Of a stretch of DNA of 12,507 nt, positions 1 through 7,400 are shown one piece after another. The stretch's first letter is position 1. Every line of letters starts with the position of its first letter. The notes under the pieces were generated by a model. That model was not told the origin of the DNA. It worked only from the letters and a program-made list of their open reading frames with translations, and made no database searches. Where the stretch lies: assembly GCA_903834675.1 (NCBI GenBank), contig CAILKC010000391.1, forward strand, positions 1 to 12,507, in the 5' to 3' direction. Source of the stretch: an uncultured Victivallales bacterium. GTDB taxonomy: Bacteria > Verrucomicrobiota > Lentisphaeria > Oligosphaerales > JAFGRS01. The translations under genes and the position numbers were made by a program.

Positions 1-177
1 ATGATTGACCTGCGCCAACTGGGCCGCCTGCACCTCCGGCGCGCCACCCGCATCGAGTTCAACGAACGCACCCAGCTCTGGGACGTCCTGCCCGCCAAGC
101 GCGCCAGCAAGGCGCTCTTCTCGGCCGCCACCCGCCGCGAATGCCTGGCCTGGGAACAGGCCAACGTCACACCCTGA
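1..177 (+). CDS. Small hypothetical protein, possibly cut by the window edge
   Basis: A 58-codon reading frame runs from an ATG at the first base to a TGA at 175-177. The product begins MIDLRQLGRLHLRRATRIEF, is rich in Arg and Ala, and contains Trp residues in a WDVLPAKRASKALF stretch and near the end (CLAWEQAN). I do not recognise the family. No ribosome-binding site can be judged because the window starts at the ATG, so the true start may lie upstream and this may be only the C-terminal part of a longer protein. Strand and codon use (strong G/C at third positions) match the genes downstream, which suggests it opens or continues the same cluster. An overlapping frame at 5-256 runs into the repeat element and looks like a shadow. 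Confidence 0.5.
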   Translation: MIDLRQLGRLHLRRATRIEFNERTQLWDVLPAKRASKALFSAATRRECLAWEQANVTP

Positions 178-181
178 GTTG

Positions 182-285
182 GTGGCTCCGCCCCCATACC
201 CCCGCCGGGGTGCCTCGGCTCCCCGGACCCGAGTAAAGGGAGGCCTGGAGGGCTGAAGTCATCCAGCGGGTGTGGGCAGAGCCCA
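182..285. repeat. Palindromic intergenic element, short copy (A)
   Basis: The ends are imperfect inverted repeats: GTGGCTCCGCCCCCATACCC at the left faces GGGTGTGGGCAGAGCC at the right. The element closely matches the outer parts of the longer copy at 663-855 (for example GCCTCGGCTCCCCGGACC and GCGGGTGTGGGCAGAGCCCA) but lacks about 89 bp from its middle. A shared 10-mer, CGATCTACCC, follows both copies (289-298 here). The element ends about 45 bp before the start of the 101-aa gene, so it probably lies in that gene's 5' leader. It could be a mobile MITE-like repeat or a structured RNA. Confidence 0.75.
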
Positions 286-328
286 TCCCGATCTACCCAT
301 CTTTCACCCACAGAAGGAAAACCCGACC

Positions 329-634
329 ATGCAAGCCCTGTTTGAAAGTCCGCGCGGTCACAGCGTCGAGCTCGACATGCCCCTGAGCGATTTCCTGGCC
401 ACACGCCTGATGGAACGCCGGGCCCGTGCCGCCCTGTGTACCCCCGGACAACTCGTCGTTGGCCATCTGCCGGGAGACTATGCCACCTTCGACTCGGAGG
501 AACTCAGCCTGGCCCTGGCCGAAGCCTGCGAGACGGCCACCGAGTTCGCTGTCAGTCACGTAAAGCTGAACCAGGCCGATGTGCGCTTTGCACAGCGTCG
601 TCTCGAAGGCCTCTACACCCCCGAAGCCGCCTGA
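329..634 (+). CDS. Hypothetical protein, 101 aa
   Basis: The frame is open from 272, but the ATG at 329 is the better start. It follows an AAGGAAAA ribosome-binding site at 314-321, and the frame upstream runs through the repeat element. The product begins MQALFESPRGHSVELDMPLS and looks soluble and mixed alpha/beta, with no signal peptide or membrane segment. An acidic, Ala-rich helix-like stretch (SEELSLALAEACETATEF) precedes a basic C-terminal part (RFAQRRLEGLYTP). I do not recognise the family. It lies 274 bp before the Ycf46-like ATPase gene on the same strand, each with a copy of the palindromic element just upstream, so a shared function or shared regulation is plausible. The last 11 bases up to and including its ATG (ACCCGACCATG) recur at the start of the 147-aa gene. 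Confidence 0.75.
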   Translation: MQALFESPRGHSVELDMPLSDFLATRLMERRARAALCTPGQLVVGHLPGDYATFDSEELSLALAEACETATEFAVSHVKLNQADVRFAQRRLEGLYTPEAA

Positions 635-662
635 AGCCCTGCTGCGCTCAGGGTGCCCATGA

Positions 663-855
663 GTGGGGTTCCACCCCATACCCCGCCGGGAAGCCTCGGC
701 TCCCCGGACCCCTCTTCTCCGGGTTGCGGACTGCAGCGATGGCGGACACGGCTGTGCAACCGTCTCGTGCTGGTGCAGCCATCGCCCAGTCCGCCACCCG
801 AGCAAAGGGAGGTCTGGAGGGCTGAAGTCCTCCAGCGGGTGTGGGCAGAGCCCAC
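663..855. repeat. Long imperfect palindrome, full-length copy (B) of the intergenic element
   Basis: The two halves can be aligned end to end as inverted arms of about 84 bp with scattered mismatches. The clearest paired parts are GGGTTGCGGACTG (721-733) with CAGTCCGCCACCC (787-799, one mismatch) and GCGATGGC (736-743) with GCCATCGC (778-785, perfect). The outer ends GTGGGG and CCCAC also pair, and all pairs share a centre near 760. Transcribed, it would fold into one long hairpin in the leader of the ATPase gene. A smaller local hairpin (CTGGAGG / CCTCCAG, 815-821 with 830-836 approx.) lies in the right arm. The short copy at 182-285 matches its outer parts. No transposase is near. Confidence 0.8.
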
Positions 856-893
856 GCTACGATCTACCCCACCGCCAACGAAACCGACAATCC

Positions 894-900
894 AAAGGAA
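894..900 (+). promoter_or_regulatory. Ribosome-binding site that decides the ATPase start
   Basis: AAAGGAA precedes two in-frame ATGs, at 903 and 909. The AGGA core is 9 nt from the second ATG but only 3 nt from the first. Neighbouring genes in the cluster have spacings of about 6-11 nt, so 909 is preferred. The choice adds or removes only two residues. Confidence 0.6.
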
Positions 901-908
901 ACATGCCC

Positions 909-2417
909 ATGCAGGCACAGCTCATCGACTACATCCGCGCCGGGTTCGCCGGCATCTATCTGGTCACGGCCGAAGAGGCCCGCGCCGAAGCTCTACTGCG
1001 CGATACGGCGAGCGAGCTTGGCTACAGCCTGCACACCTGGACCGTGACCGAGGGTCTGGTGTGCGTTGAAACTGGCAGCGCCGAACCCGTGAACGACCCG
1101 TTGCAGGCTGTGTCAAGCCTGGGCGAGCTTCCCGAGAAGAGCATTCTGGTGCTGCGCGACTTCCAGCAGTTCCTGGGCGACGCCGGCCCGCCGGCCGATC
1201 CAGTGCTGACGCGCACGTTACGCGAGCAGTTGCGCCGGGCGCGTTGTTCATCGCGAGTGGCCGTGATCCTGGGCTGCCGGCTGCAGCTTCCGCCGGAGCT
1301 CGACAAGGAGTTCACGGTGCTGCACCTGGGCCTGCCGGGCATGCCTGACTTGCGCCTGATCGCGAACGGCATCGCCGAATCGGCCGGGGTCACGCCCGAT
1401 GAGACGATGCTCAACGCCGCGGCGGAGTCGGCCCGCGGCCTCACCACGACGGAAGCCGAGGACGTGATGGCCCTGACTGTGGTACGCAAGAAACCCCTGG
1501 ATCCACTCCTGATCGCCACCGAGAAGGCACGCACTCTCAAGAAGGGCGGCCTCCTGGAGATCGTTGAGACGCAGGCATCGCTCGCCGATGTCGGCGGGCT
1601 GGATGCACTCAAACAGTGGCTGCTGCGTCGTCGCAGCGCCTTCACCCCCGAGGCGGCTGCCTTCGGGCTGCCCGTGCCACGGGGTATTCTTCTGATGGGG
1701 ATCCCGGGCACTGGCAAGAGTCTCACAGCCAAGGCCACTGCGAGTGTGCTGGGGAAGCCTTTGCTCCGGCTGGATGCCGGGCGGCTGTTCGCCGGCATCG
1801 TCGGCGAAAGCGAGGCTAATCTGCGCCGGGCCATCGCCATGGCCGAAGCGGTAGCGCCCTGCGTTTTGCTCATCGACGAGCTTGAGAAAGGGTTCAGCGG
1901 CAGCCGTTCCAGCGGCTCGACCGACGGCGGTACGACCGCGAGGGTGTTCGGCTCGTTCCTTTCCTGGCTGCAGGAGAAGGAAAGCCCCGTATTCGTCGTC
2001 GCGACCGCGAATGACATCAGCCAGCTCCCGCCCGAGCTTCTGCGCAAAGGACGCCTGGACGAGATCTTCTTCCTGGACCTGCCGGGAGAGGCGGAGCGCG
2101 CCGACATCTGGCGCATTCACATCGCCAGGCGCAAGCGTGACCCGGAGCAGTTCGATCTGGCGGCCCTGGTGCGCCAGACCGATGGCTTCACCGGGAGCGA
2201 GATCGAGCAGGCCTTCGTCGATGCGCTCTACGCCGCGTATGACGCCGGCCGCGAGGTCTGCCAGGAGGACGTCGTTGAGGCGCTGCGCCGCAGCGTACCA
2301 CTCTCGGTCACCATGGCCGAGGACATCCGGGCCCTGCGCCAGTGGGCCTCGAAACGGGACCGGAGTGCCGCTGGCGATCCAGCCGAAGTGCCCACGGCAA
2401 GGCGGATCGCTGCCTGA
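909..2417 (+). CDS. ycf46: Ycf46-like AAA+ ATPase
   Basis: This 502-aa protein matches the Ycf46 family of AAA+ ATPases, known from cyanobacteria, algal plastids and many other bacteria. Residues 1-200 form the divergent N-terminal domain typical of the family ([45 protein letters not shown]). The AAA+ module follows: [15 protein letters not shown], Walker A GIPGTGKS at 264-271, Walker B LLIDE with Asp323-Glu324, sensor-1 Asn368 in ATANDIS, and the arginine pair in LLRKGRLDE (Arg379, Arg382). A helical lid with [18 protein letters not shown] comes next. All key ATPase residues are present, so it should bind and hydrolyse ATP and work as a ring-forming remodeller in the cytoplasm; its substrate is unknown. 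The Synechocystis homologue has been linked to inorganic-carbon use and photosynthesis regulation, which need not apply here. The frame is open from 663, but that part crosses the palindromic repeat and is not Ycf46-like. Confidence 0.93.
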   Translation: MQAQLIDYIRAGFAGIYLVTAEEARAEALLRDTASELGYSLHTWTVTEGLVCVETGSAEPVNDPLQAVSSLGELPEKSILVLRDFQQFLGDAGPPADPVLTRTLREQLRRARCSSRVAVILGCRLQLPPELDKEFTVLHLGLPGMPDLRLIANGIAESAGVTPDETMLNAAAESARGLTTTEAEDVMALTVVRKKPLDPLLIATEKARTLKKGGLLEIVETQASLADVGGLDALKQWLLRRRSAFTPEAAAFGLPVPRGILLMGIPGTGKSLTAKATASVLGKPLLRLDAGRLFAGIVGESEANLRRAIAMAEAVAPCVLLIDELEKGFSGSRSSGSTDGGTTARVFGSFLSWLQEKESPVFVVATANDISQLPPELLRKGRLDEIFFLDLPGEAERADIWRIHIARRKRDPEQFDLAALVRQTDGFTGSEIEQAFVDALYAAYDAGREVCQEDVVEALRRSVPLSVTMAEDIRALRQWASKRDRSAAGDPAEVPTARRIAA

Positions 2418-2437
2418 TACGCAAGTGCAGCACCACT

Positions 2438-2471
2438 CCCTGCTCTGCCGGGTAACACCGGCAGGGCGGGG
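2438..2471 (+). promoter_or_regulatory. Strong hairpin between the ATPase and 147-aa genes
   Basis: A 14-bp stem (2438-2451 with 2458-2471) closes a six-base GTAACA loop. The inner seven pairs, CTGCCGG/CCGGCAG, are perfect, and two G-U pairs occur in the outer half. No run of T follows, so it is a poor intrinsic terminator. It begins 20 nt after the ATPase stop and ends 15 nt before the ribosome-binding site of the next gene. That position would suit an mRNA-processing or 3'-end-stabilising element that sets the relative expression of the two genes. Confidence 0.5.
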
Positions 2472-2504
2472 ATATCGATTTGCAAGAAAGGGAGTTACCC
2501 GACC

Positions 2505-2948
2505 ATGTCCGACCGCTACAGCGCCCGTATCGAGATCGGCGGCGACCTGCCGCGGCAGCACCTGCTCAAGTTCGGCAGAGTGTTTGAGGCCAGCGACGAA
2601 AACGCTCTCATGGCCCGCGTCGCCGACGGCCATCTTATCCTAGATGACGACCAGGCCGCCTGGGGCGAGTTCCACGAACTGGAAAGCGCCGGTCGCGATC
2701 TTGGCCTGCCCTACCAGCGGCATTCCGAAGGCTACTGGGACTGCCCGCCGCAACTCGTCTATTGGCAGCCGGGCATGGAAGGGCCGGAGAGCGTCACCAC
2801 CAGCGGTGATGGCGACATGCTGGTGTCCATGGACACGCTCCGTGAGGCCCGGGACTACATGCGGGCCGGCAACGCAGCGCGGGCGCGAGCGCTGCTGGAG
2901 GAGACAATCATCGAGGTGCCGGAGCTACCCGCGTTCCGGCTGGTGTGA
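2505..2948 (+). CDS. Hypothetical protein, 147 aa
   Basis: The ATG at 2505 follows AAAGGGAG (2487-2494) by 10 nt. The product begins MSDRYSARIEIGGDLPRQHL, a beta-strand-like opening that ends in a Gly-Gly turn. A middle part rich in acidic and aromatic residues follows (GHLILDDDQAAWGEFHELES; EGYWDCPPQLVYWQPGMEGP). A helical C-terminal part resembles one TPR-like helix pair (LREARDYMRAGNAARARALL). There is no signal peptide or membrane segment. I do not recognise the family. It lies directly downstream of the ATPase on the same strand, with only the hairpin between them, and the next gene starts 22 nt after its stop. It may be a partner, adaptor or substrate of the ATPase; this is inferred from position alone. 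Confidence 0.8.
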   Translation: MSDRYSARIEIGGDLPRQHLLKFGRVFEASDENALMARVADGHLILDDDQAAWGEFHELESAGRDLGLPYQRHSEGYWDCPPQLVYWQPGMEGPESVTTSGDGDMLVSMDTLREARDYMRAGNAARARALLEETIIEVPELPAFRLV

Positions 2949-2970
2949 GTTCACAAGGGAGGAGTCCCCA

Positions 2971-3168
2971 ATGAAGGTGTTTGTCGAAGCCTGCTGCGGG
3001 GCGAATTCCCGTTTCTACCACCGTCTTGTCTTCCCGTGGCGAGGCCGTTGGGTCCGCGATTCCGTCGAGGGCTATCACTGGAACCGGTCCACGGCACGGC
3101 AAGCCCTGGACCTCCTGGATCACGTGTATGATCTGCCGCGCCGCAGGGTGCGGTTTGAGCATCGGTAG
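2971..3168 (+). CDS. Small hypothetical protein, 65 aa, ending at a TAG inside a longer frame
   Basis: The ATG at 2971 has the best ribosome-binding site of the cluster, AAGGGAGGAG at 2955-2964, placed 6 nt upstream, and starts 22 nt after the preceding stop. The product begins MKVFVEACCGANSRFYHRLV, is basic and aromatic, and has a Cys-Cys pair near the N-terminus and a helical part (RSTARQALDLLDHVYDLP). It ends RRRVRFEHR before TAG at 3166-3168. The same frame then continues without a stop to 3381 and encodes a DUF4942-like tail. The gene may therefore be a complete small protein, or the front half of a 136-aa protein cut by a nonsense codon. I do not recognise the N-terminal family. An open frame back to 2644 overlaps the previous gene and has no start signal there. 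Confidence 0.65.
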   Translation: MKVFVEACCGANSRFYHRLVFPWRGRWVRDSVEGYHWNRSTARQALDLLDHVYDLPRRRVRFEHR

Positions 3169-3381
3169 GGGCTGCCGAAGTACCCGGGCGATTTCCTCAC
3201 CGCCATCAGAGAAGCAATGCGCCACTCGCGTGGTCCCGGCGTTGCCGGCGAGTCCGAGTACTTCCGCTTCAAGGTCTACGGCAACGGCAACGTGCACCTG
3301 GAACTGAAGCGCCTGGACCTGATCGCCGAGATCAACCGGCAATGCGGCGGGAACATGGTGGCGCAGGCGGCCTCGGCGTGA
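3169..3381 (+). pseudogene. DUF4942-like C-terminal segment after an in-frame TAG
   Basis: This segment continues the frame of the 65-aa gene past its TAG for 70 sense codons to a TGA at 3379-3381. It reads as protein from the first codon (GLPKYPGDFLTAIREAMRH) and contains YFRFKVYGNGNVHLELKRLD followed by LIAEINRQCGG. From memory this resembles the conserved tail of DUF4942 proteins (an NGN-H-L, R-DL, N pattern), which are common on plasmids and phages; I could not align it. Inside the segment, an ATG at 3217 has no good ribosome-binding site and would discard coding-like residues. The options are a nonsense-disrupted gene, TAG readthrough, or a separate 54-aa gene from 3217. TAG also ends the giant protease gene here, so general TAG recoding is unlikely. 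Confidence 0.45.
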
Positions 3382-3435
3382 CGAAGACAGCGTCTACCGG
3401 GAAGCCGGGCAGACAGGCATAGCGAGGTTATCACT

Positions 3436-3666
3436 ATGAATAACGTGGCCAGAATCGACCCTGCGTCGGTGTCGCGCTCGGGCCAGCTCAAGGCGCTCGT
3501 CATAGCGCTCTTCTGCGTGCTCTACCTGCTCAATCTCAGCGGCGGCTGGCTTGAGATTCCCGACTGCCTGCCCATCATTGGCAACCTGGACGAAGTCGCG
3601 GCGACGGTGGTGCTGCTGCAGTACCTGGGAGAGCTGGGTGTCACCGTCCCACCGTGGCGACGCTGA
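3436..3666 (+). CDS. DUF1232/YkvA-like small membrane protein
   Basis: The ATG at 3436 follows GAGG (3424-3427) by 8 nt. The 76-aa product has one strongly hydrophobic segment (LVIALFCVLYLLNL, about residues 20-33), then a DUF1232-type motif, LEIPDCLPIIGNLDEVAA, then a second moderately hydrophobic stretch (TVVLLQYLGELGV). DUF1232 proteins carry an IPD..P.IG..D pattern beside a membrane helix, and the match of Pro, Asp, Ile-Gly and Asp spacing is good. The function of the family is not settled. The protein probably sits in the inner membrane. It is the last gene of the + strand cluster, since a terminator begins 20 nt after its stop. This leaves open that the ATPase cluster acts at or reports to the membrane. 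Confidence 0.78.
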   Translation: MNNVARIDPASVSRSGQLKALVIALFCVLYLLNLSGGWLEIPDCLPIIGNLDEVAATVVLLQYLGELGVTVPPWRR

Positions 3667-3686
3667 CCATCACGCAGGTCGAACCA

Positions 3687-3728
3687 GGGCACTTCCCCCG
3701 CCGACCGGCGGGTCAGTGCCCTTTTCTT
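3687..3728 (+). terminator. Rho-independent terminator of the Ycf46 cluster
   Basis: GGGCACT (3687-3693) pairs with AGTGCCC (3715-3721). Inside it, CCCGCC (3697-3702) pairs with GGCGGG (3707-3712) around a GACC loop, with a small internal bulge between the two stems. TTTTCTT follows at once (3722-3728). It works only for the + strand: on the other strand the stem is not followed by T residues. Confidence 0.9.
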
Positions 3729-3924
3729 AGCCCATGCAGAAGAGATGCCGGTATTGAGCCGGCCCGGACCGGACCGTTCCGCGGAACGCGCAGTTGGGGA
3801 CGACCGACAACGGTGGACTCCCCTGCCAGGCCGGGTGCCTATGGAGTTTCCAGAATGCCCGGCCATTTCATCCGGATAGGCCAGGCCAGGCGTCTCCGTG
3901 TCGCTTGTGCCCGGAGCGCTGGCT

Positions 3925-4371
3925 TCAGGCCGGCCCGGGCTGCTTCTCTGTCCGTCCTGTCCCGGGCTCTGAGCTCTCACGACCTTCGCGCCCCTGCGCC
4001 CTTTTCTGACCGGATTCCTTTACCAGAGACGCCACGTCCCTCAGCCCTGCCGCCGAGGAAAGCATGTCTGCGGGGTCCATCTCGGGGTCGTAGTCCGGCG
4101 TATCTTTTCGGCTGATCTTAGGAGGGCCGGTTCGTTCGTGCGTCTTCATGTAACGCTCGACCCAATACCGGGCCGTATGGCCGCGAATGTCCCCACTCCA
4201 GTAGAGGAGCTCTCCCCCAGACTTCTCATCGCCGGCGTAGCCGAGCATCCTGAGGGCCCCATGGACCACGTCTCTCAGGTACTCTGCCTGCAGGTGCTGG
4301 ATTCGCTGGCAAGACGCCTTGTGGTTCCTCTTGGCGGCCTTGATTGCCTCTGGTACTGATACCTCTTTCAT
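3925..4371 (-). CDS. Hypothetical protein, 148 aa
   Basis: The ATG at 4371-4369 lies 6 nt after GGGAGG (complement of 4378-4383). An earlier in-frame ATG at 4377-4375 touches that motif and is too close to use it. The product begins MKEVSVPEAIKAAKRNHKAS. A long basic helix-like N-terminal part (QRIQHLQAEYLRDVVHGALR) is followed by LGYAGDEKSGGELLYWSGD and HTARYWVERYMKTHERTG. An acidic patch (DYDPEMDPADML) comes next, then a low-complexity Gly/Arg/Glu/Pro tail of about 30 residues that is probably disordered. It has no signal peptide and no family I recognise. It lies 92 bp downstream of the giant protease gene on the same strand, so co-transcription is possible. No terminator is visible after it. 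Confidence 0.65.
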   Translation of the reverse strand: MKEVSVPEAIKAAKRNHKASCQRIQHLQAEYLRDVVHGALRMLGYAGDEKSGGELLYWSGDIRGHTARYWVERYMKTHERTGPPKISRKDTPDYDPEMDPADMLSSAAGLRDVASLVKESGQKRAQGREGRESSEPGTGRTEKQPGPA

Positions 4372-4430
4372 CGTCATCCTCCCATTGGACAGCGCCACTG
4401 TCGCCCTGCAGTGCTCCCACCAGGATGACG
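4372..4430 (-). promoter_or_regulatory. Leader hairpin that can mask the ribosome-binding site of the 148-aa gene
   Basis: On the - strand, CGTCATCCT (complement of 4422-4430) can pair perfectly with AGGATGACG (complement of 4372-4380). The second segment includes the end of the GGGAGG motif and lies next to the ATG. Between them a smaller CACTG/CAGTG hairpin could stack inside the loop. This would make translation depend on opening the structure, for example by ribosomes or a ligand. The pairing is seen; the control role is inferred. Confidence 0.35.
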
Positions 4431-4463
4431 GGAGGCGTACAGTTGGAGACACCGGGGACAGCC

Positions 4464-7400
4464 CTACCACCCCACCACCTGCCCATAGCCCTTGCCCGAG
4501 AAGCTCTCCAGGGTGGCCCAGCCACCTTCGAGCGGGGTGAGGGTGGTCCTGATGCTGATGGCCTTCGAGGCCGGGTTGGCCGGATCGCCGGCCAGAGTCA
4601 GCGCGGCCTTGTTGTTGGCGCCGGTCCTGCCTCGAACGACGAAGCTGTGCTTCACTTCGTTGGAGAGCCTCAGTTCGGCCGTGCCCGTGACGGTTCGGCC
4701 TGACTGGTCAAGAGCGAATGACAGCGTCCAGGAGCCGTTCATCCTCTCGGGCAACTCGAAGACTACCGGATCATCCACCAGGGTGGTCGTGCCGTTGCTC
4801 CGGACCCTGCCGGTCAGCCGTCCCGTGAGCTCGTGCTGGGCCGTGTCCACCGTCAGATTCAGCGACAGCGAGACCGTGACGGTCTTCGTGGAATCAGCCC
4901 CATTCAGTGCGCCCTTCATGGTGAGGCTGCCGCGGTTGCCCTTGACACTGCCCCTGATCGGCATGGTGACCACCGTGTCCGGGGCGATGGTGTAGGTGGC
5001 CGTACCGCCGAGCCTGCCCGTAGCGTCGTGGAGCAGAGTGAGCGCCAGGCGGTTACTCTTAGCGCTGGCGGCATAGGGGCCGGTGAGGTCCCAGAGGCCG
5101 CGGCTGGCGGCTGCCGTAGCGTCCACCCTGGCCAGAAAGCCGCCATCAGGCGGCACCGAGTCCACGGCCACCCGGAACGATGCCGTCAGAGGCATGTCCG
5201 CCGAGACATCGGCCACGGTGCGCGGGTTGTCCGTCCTGCCATCGCTCCAGCGCTCGAAGACGTAGCCGAAGTCCGGCACGGCAGTCACCGGCGTGGTGCT
5301 GCCGCCGTCGTTCACCCACTGCGCGGAGTCTCCCATGAGGGTCCCATGGTCGACGGCGACCAAGCTGACCAACCAGACCCCGAAGGCCAATTCATGAGGA
5401 CTCTCGAAGCTGCCGAAGGCGCCGCCGATCTCGGCAGTCAGGGCAGGACTGGTGGCCCGATAGACGCGATCCGCGCTGTAATCCCACAGCCTGAAGGTGA
5501 TGGGTTCACCATTCTGCGCGACGTTCACGGCCAGGTTGACGAACGTATTGCCGTCGACCAGGCTGACGGGCTGCTTGCCACGCAGTTCGTCGCCGCAGTA
5601 GGCGGCTACCACGTCGCCGAGACCAGCAGGCTGGCCGCTGAGGGTGACGGTTGTGAGGATGGACATGGGCGGGTTCATGGTCGCGACCGGATCGCCAAAC
5701 GGGTCGGTGTCGCCACTGCGGTCGGATAGAGTCAGACTGCTGATGCCGCCGCCGGGTTCGGCGTAGCGTAGCGTGGCATTCGTGGTCACCTTCAGCCAGT
5801 AGCCCGAGCCGGGCCGCATCGTGGTCAGCGAGTTCAGCGAGTCGGGTAAGTCGGGGTGGAACACGCCGCTGTCTCCGGTGATCCGCTCGACCGCTCCCGA
5901 CTCGAGCAGGTCGGCCAACACCTCGCGGATACTGCCGGCCTGCTGAGGTACATAGCCGACGCTGTTCCAGCCCGGGCTCAGGGGCACGGTGACATCGGCG
6001 ACCACCAGCGGCAGCCCTCGGACCGAGAGGGTGGCCGCCACGTTCATCTTCACCCAGTACCCCTTGCCGCCGGCAATCTCAGTCAGGCTGTTCTGTGCAT
6101 CCGGCCGGTCGGGGTCGAAGCTGTCCGCATCATGGACAACTCTGCCCAAATCGCCCAGGACAGGCGCGAAGGCACGGCGCGGCGATGGGTCCGGCAATTC
6201 GACGTTGGCGGAGATGTGATTCCAGCCTGCCTTCAGGGGCAGGTCCAGGATCACCTCGTTGGTCACCTCAACCAGGAAGAGGTCGTCGGGATAGCTCCCC
6301 AGAGTCGTGCCGGGGGCGCTTTGGGCGAAGCTGTAGCGGGCCTCATGGGCGGTCTCAGCGGAGGCATCCCAGACCTTGAACGACAGCGTCTCGCCCGCCT
6401 GGGGGGTGTAGGCAGTCAGATCGGCAAAGGCAATGCCCTGTCGCAAGGTGAGCATCGCCTTGCCACGCAGTTCATCGCCGCAGTACACCGCTACGCTGCC
6501 GTCCCGGGTCGCCGGGTTGCCGAACAACACGACGGAGGCGACGATACGCATGGTGTCCGTCGGGTACATCTGCGGCTCGCCGAATGGGTCCGGGGCGGGT
6601 GCCGGCCGGTAGGTTGCCGCGACCACGATATCCGCCGCGGGCATGGCCAGAGTAGTGGCCTCAAAGGTGACCTCTGCTACGCCGCCGACGTCCCCGGTCC
6701 ACCGGTCGAAGACCTGTCCCTCGGGCGGTGTGTCCGCCGTTATGGCCACCGTTCGACCGGCCGGGTAGTTGCCGTCGCCGCTGCCATTGTTCACCGTCAG
6801 GTCGTAGCCGCGGTAGGTCGCCGCCACTGTGATGTTCACCGCCGGCATCGTCAGGCTGGTCGACGCAGCACGGACGTCCGCCACCGCGCCGACGTCGCCG
6901 ACCCAGGCGGCGAAGCGTTCGCCCGGTGGCGGGGCGTTGGCGGCGACAGCGACGGTTGCGCCCTCCTCGTAGTCGCCGCCACCCGTGCCATCCGTAACCG
7001 TGAGCGTATAGGTGGGGACGCGGTAGGTCGCAGTGATGGCGAGGGCATGGCTGGGCATCCGGAGCATGGTCTCGGCGGCTTGCGCGTCCGTCAAGCCAGC
7101 CACGTCGCCGGTCCACGCAGCGAACTCCAGTCCGGCCGGCGGAGGGTCGGCCGTGACGGTGACCAAGCTACCGGACTCATAGTCGCCGTCGCCGCTACCC
7201 CTCACTACCTCCAAGGGGTACTTCGGACCCTCGTAGATAGCCGTGACGGCGATGTCACGGTCTGGCATGGTGACCCGGGTGGCGACGGCGGTCGCGACCT
7301 CCAGGTGCTCGGTGTCGCCCTCCCAGCGCACAAAGGACTTGCCGGTCGGCGCGGCGTTGGCCCAGACCGTGACGAATTCGCTCTCGATGTACTTGCCACT

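Noticed and set aside
663..908. N-terminal extension of the ATPase frame upstream of 909
   Set aside because: It translates the palindromic repeat, has no family similarity, and a good ribosome-binding site precedes 909.
1022..2633. Long - strand frames opposite the ATPase gene
   Set aside because: The + strand carries an intact Ycf46-type ATPase with all motifs. The opposite frames are Arg/Ser/Pro-rich shadows without ribosome-binding sites.
3687..3728. Bidirectional terminator shared with the convergent 148-aa gene
   Set aside because: On the - strand the stem is followed by TGGTTCG rather than a T run, and it lies about 200 bp beyond that gene's stop.
3775..3788. 14-bp palindrome CGTTCCGCGGAACG between the convergent genes
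   Set aside because: It is short for a high-GC intergenic stretch, has no T tail and no start codon nearby, so no role can be supported.
3654..4115. + strand 153-codon frame after the DUF1232-like gene
   Set aside because: It starts inside that gene, runs through the terminator and then opposite the 148-aa gene; it is rich in Arg/Pro/Ser and has no ribosome-binding site.
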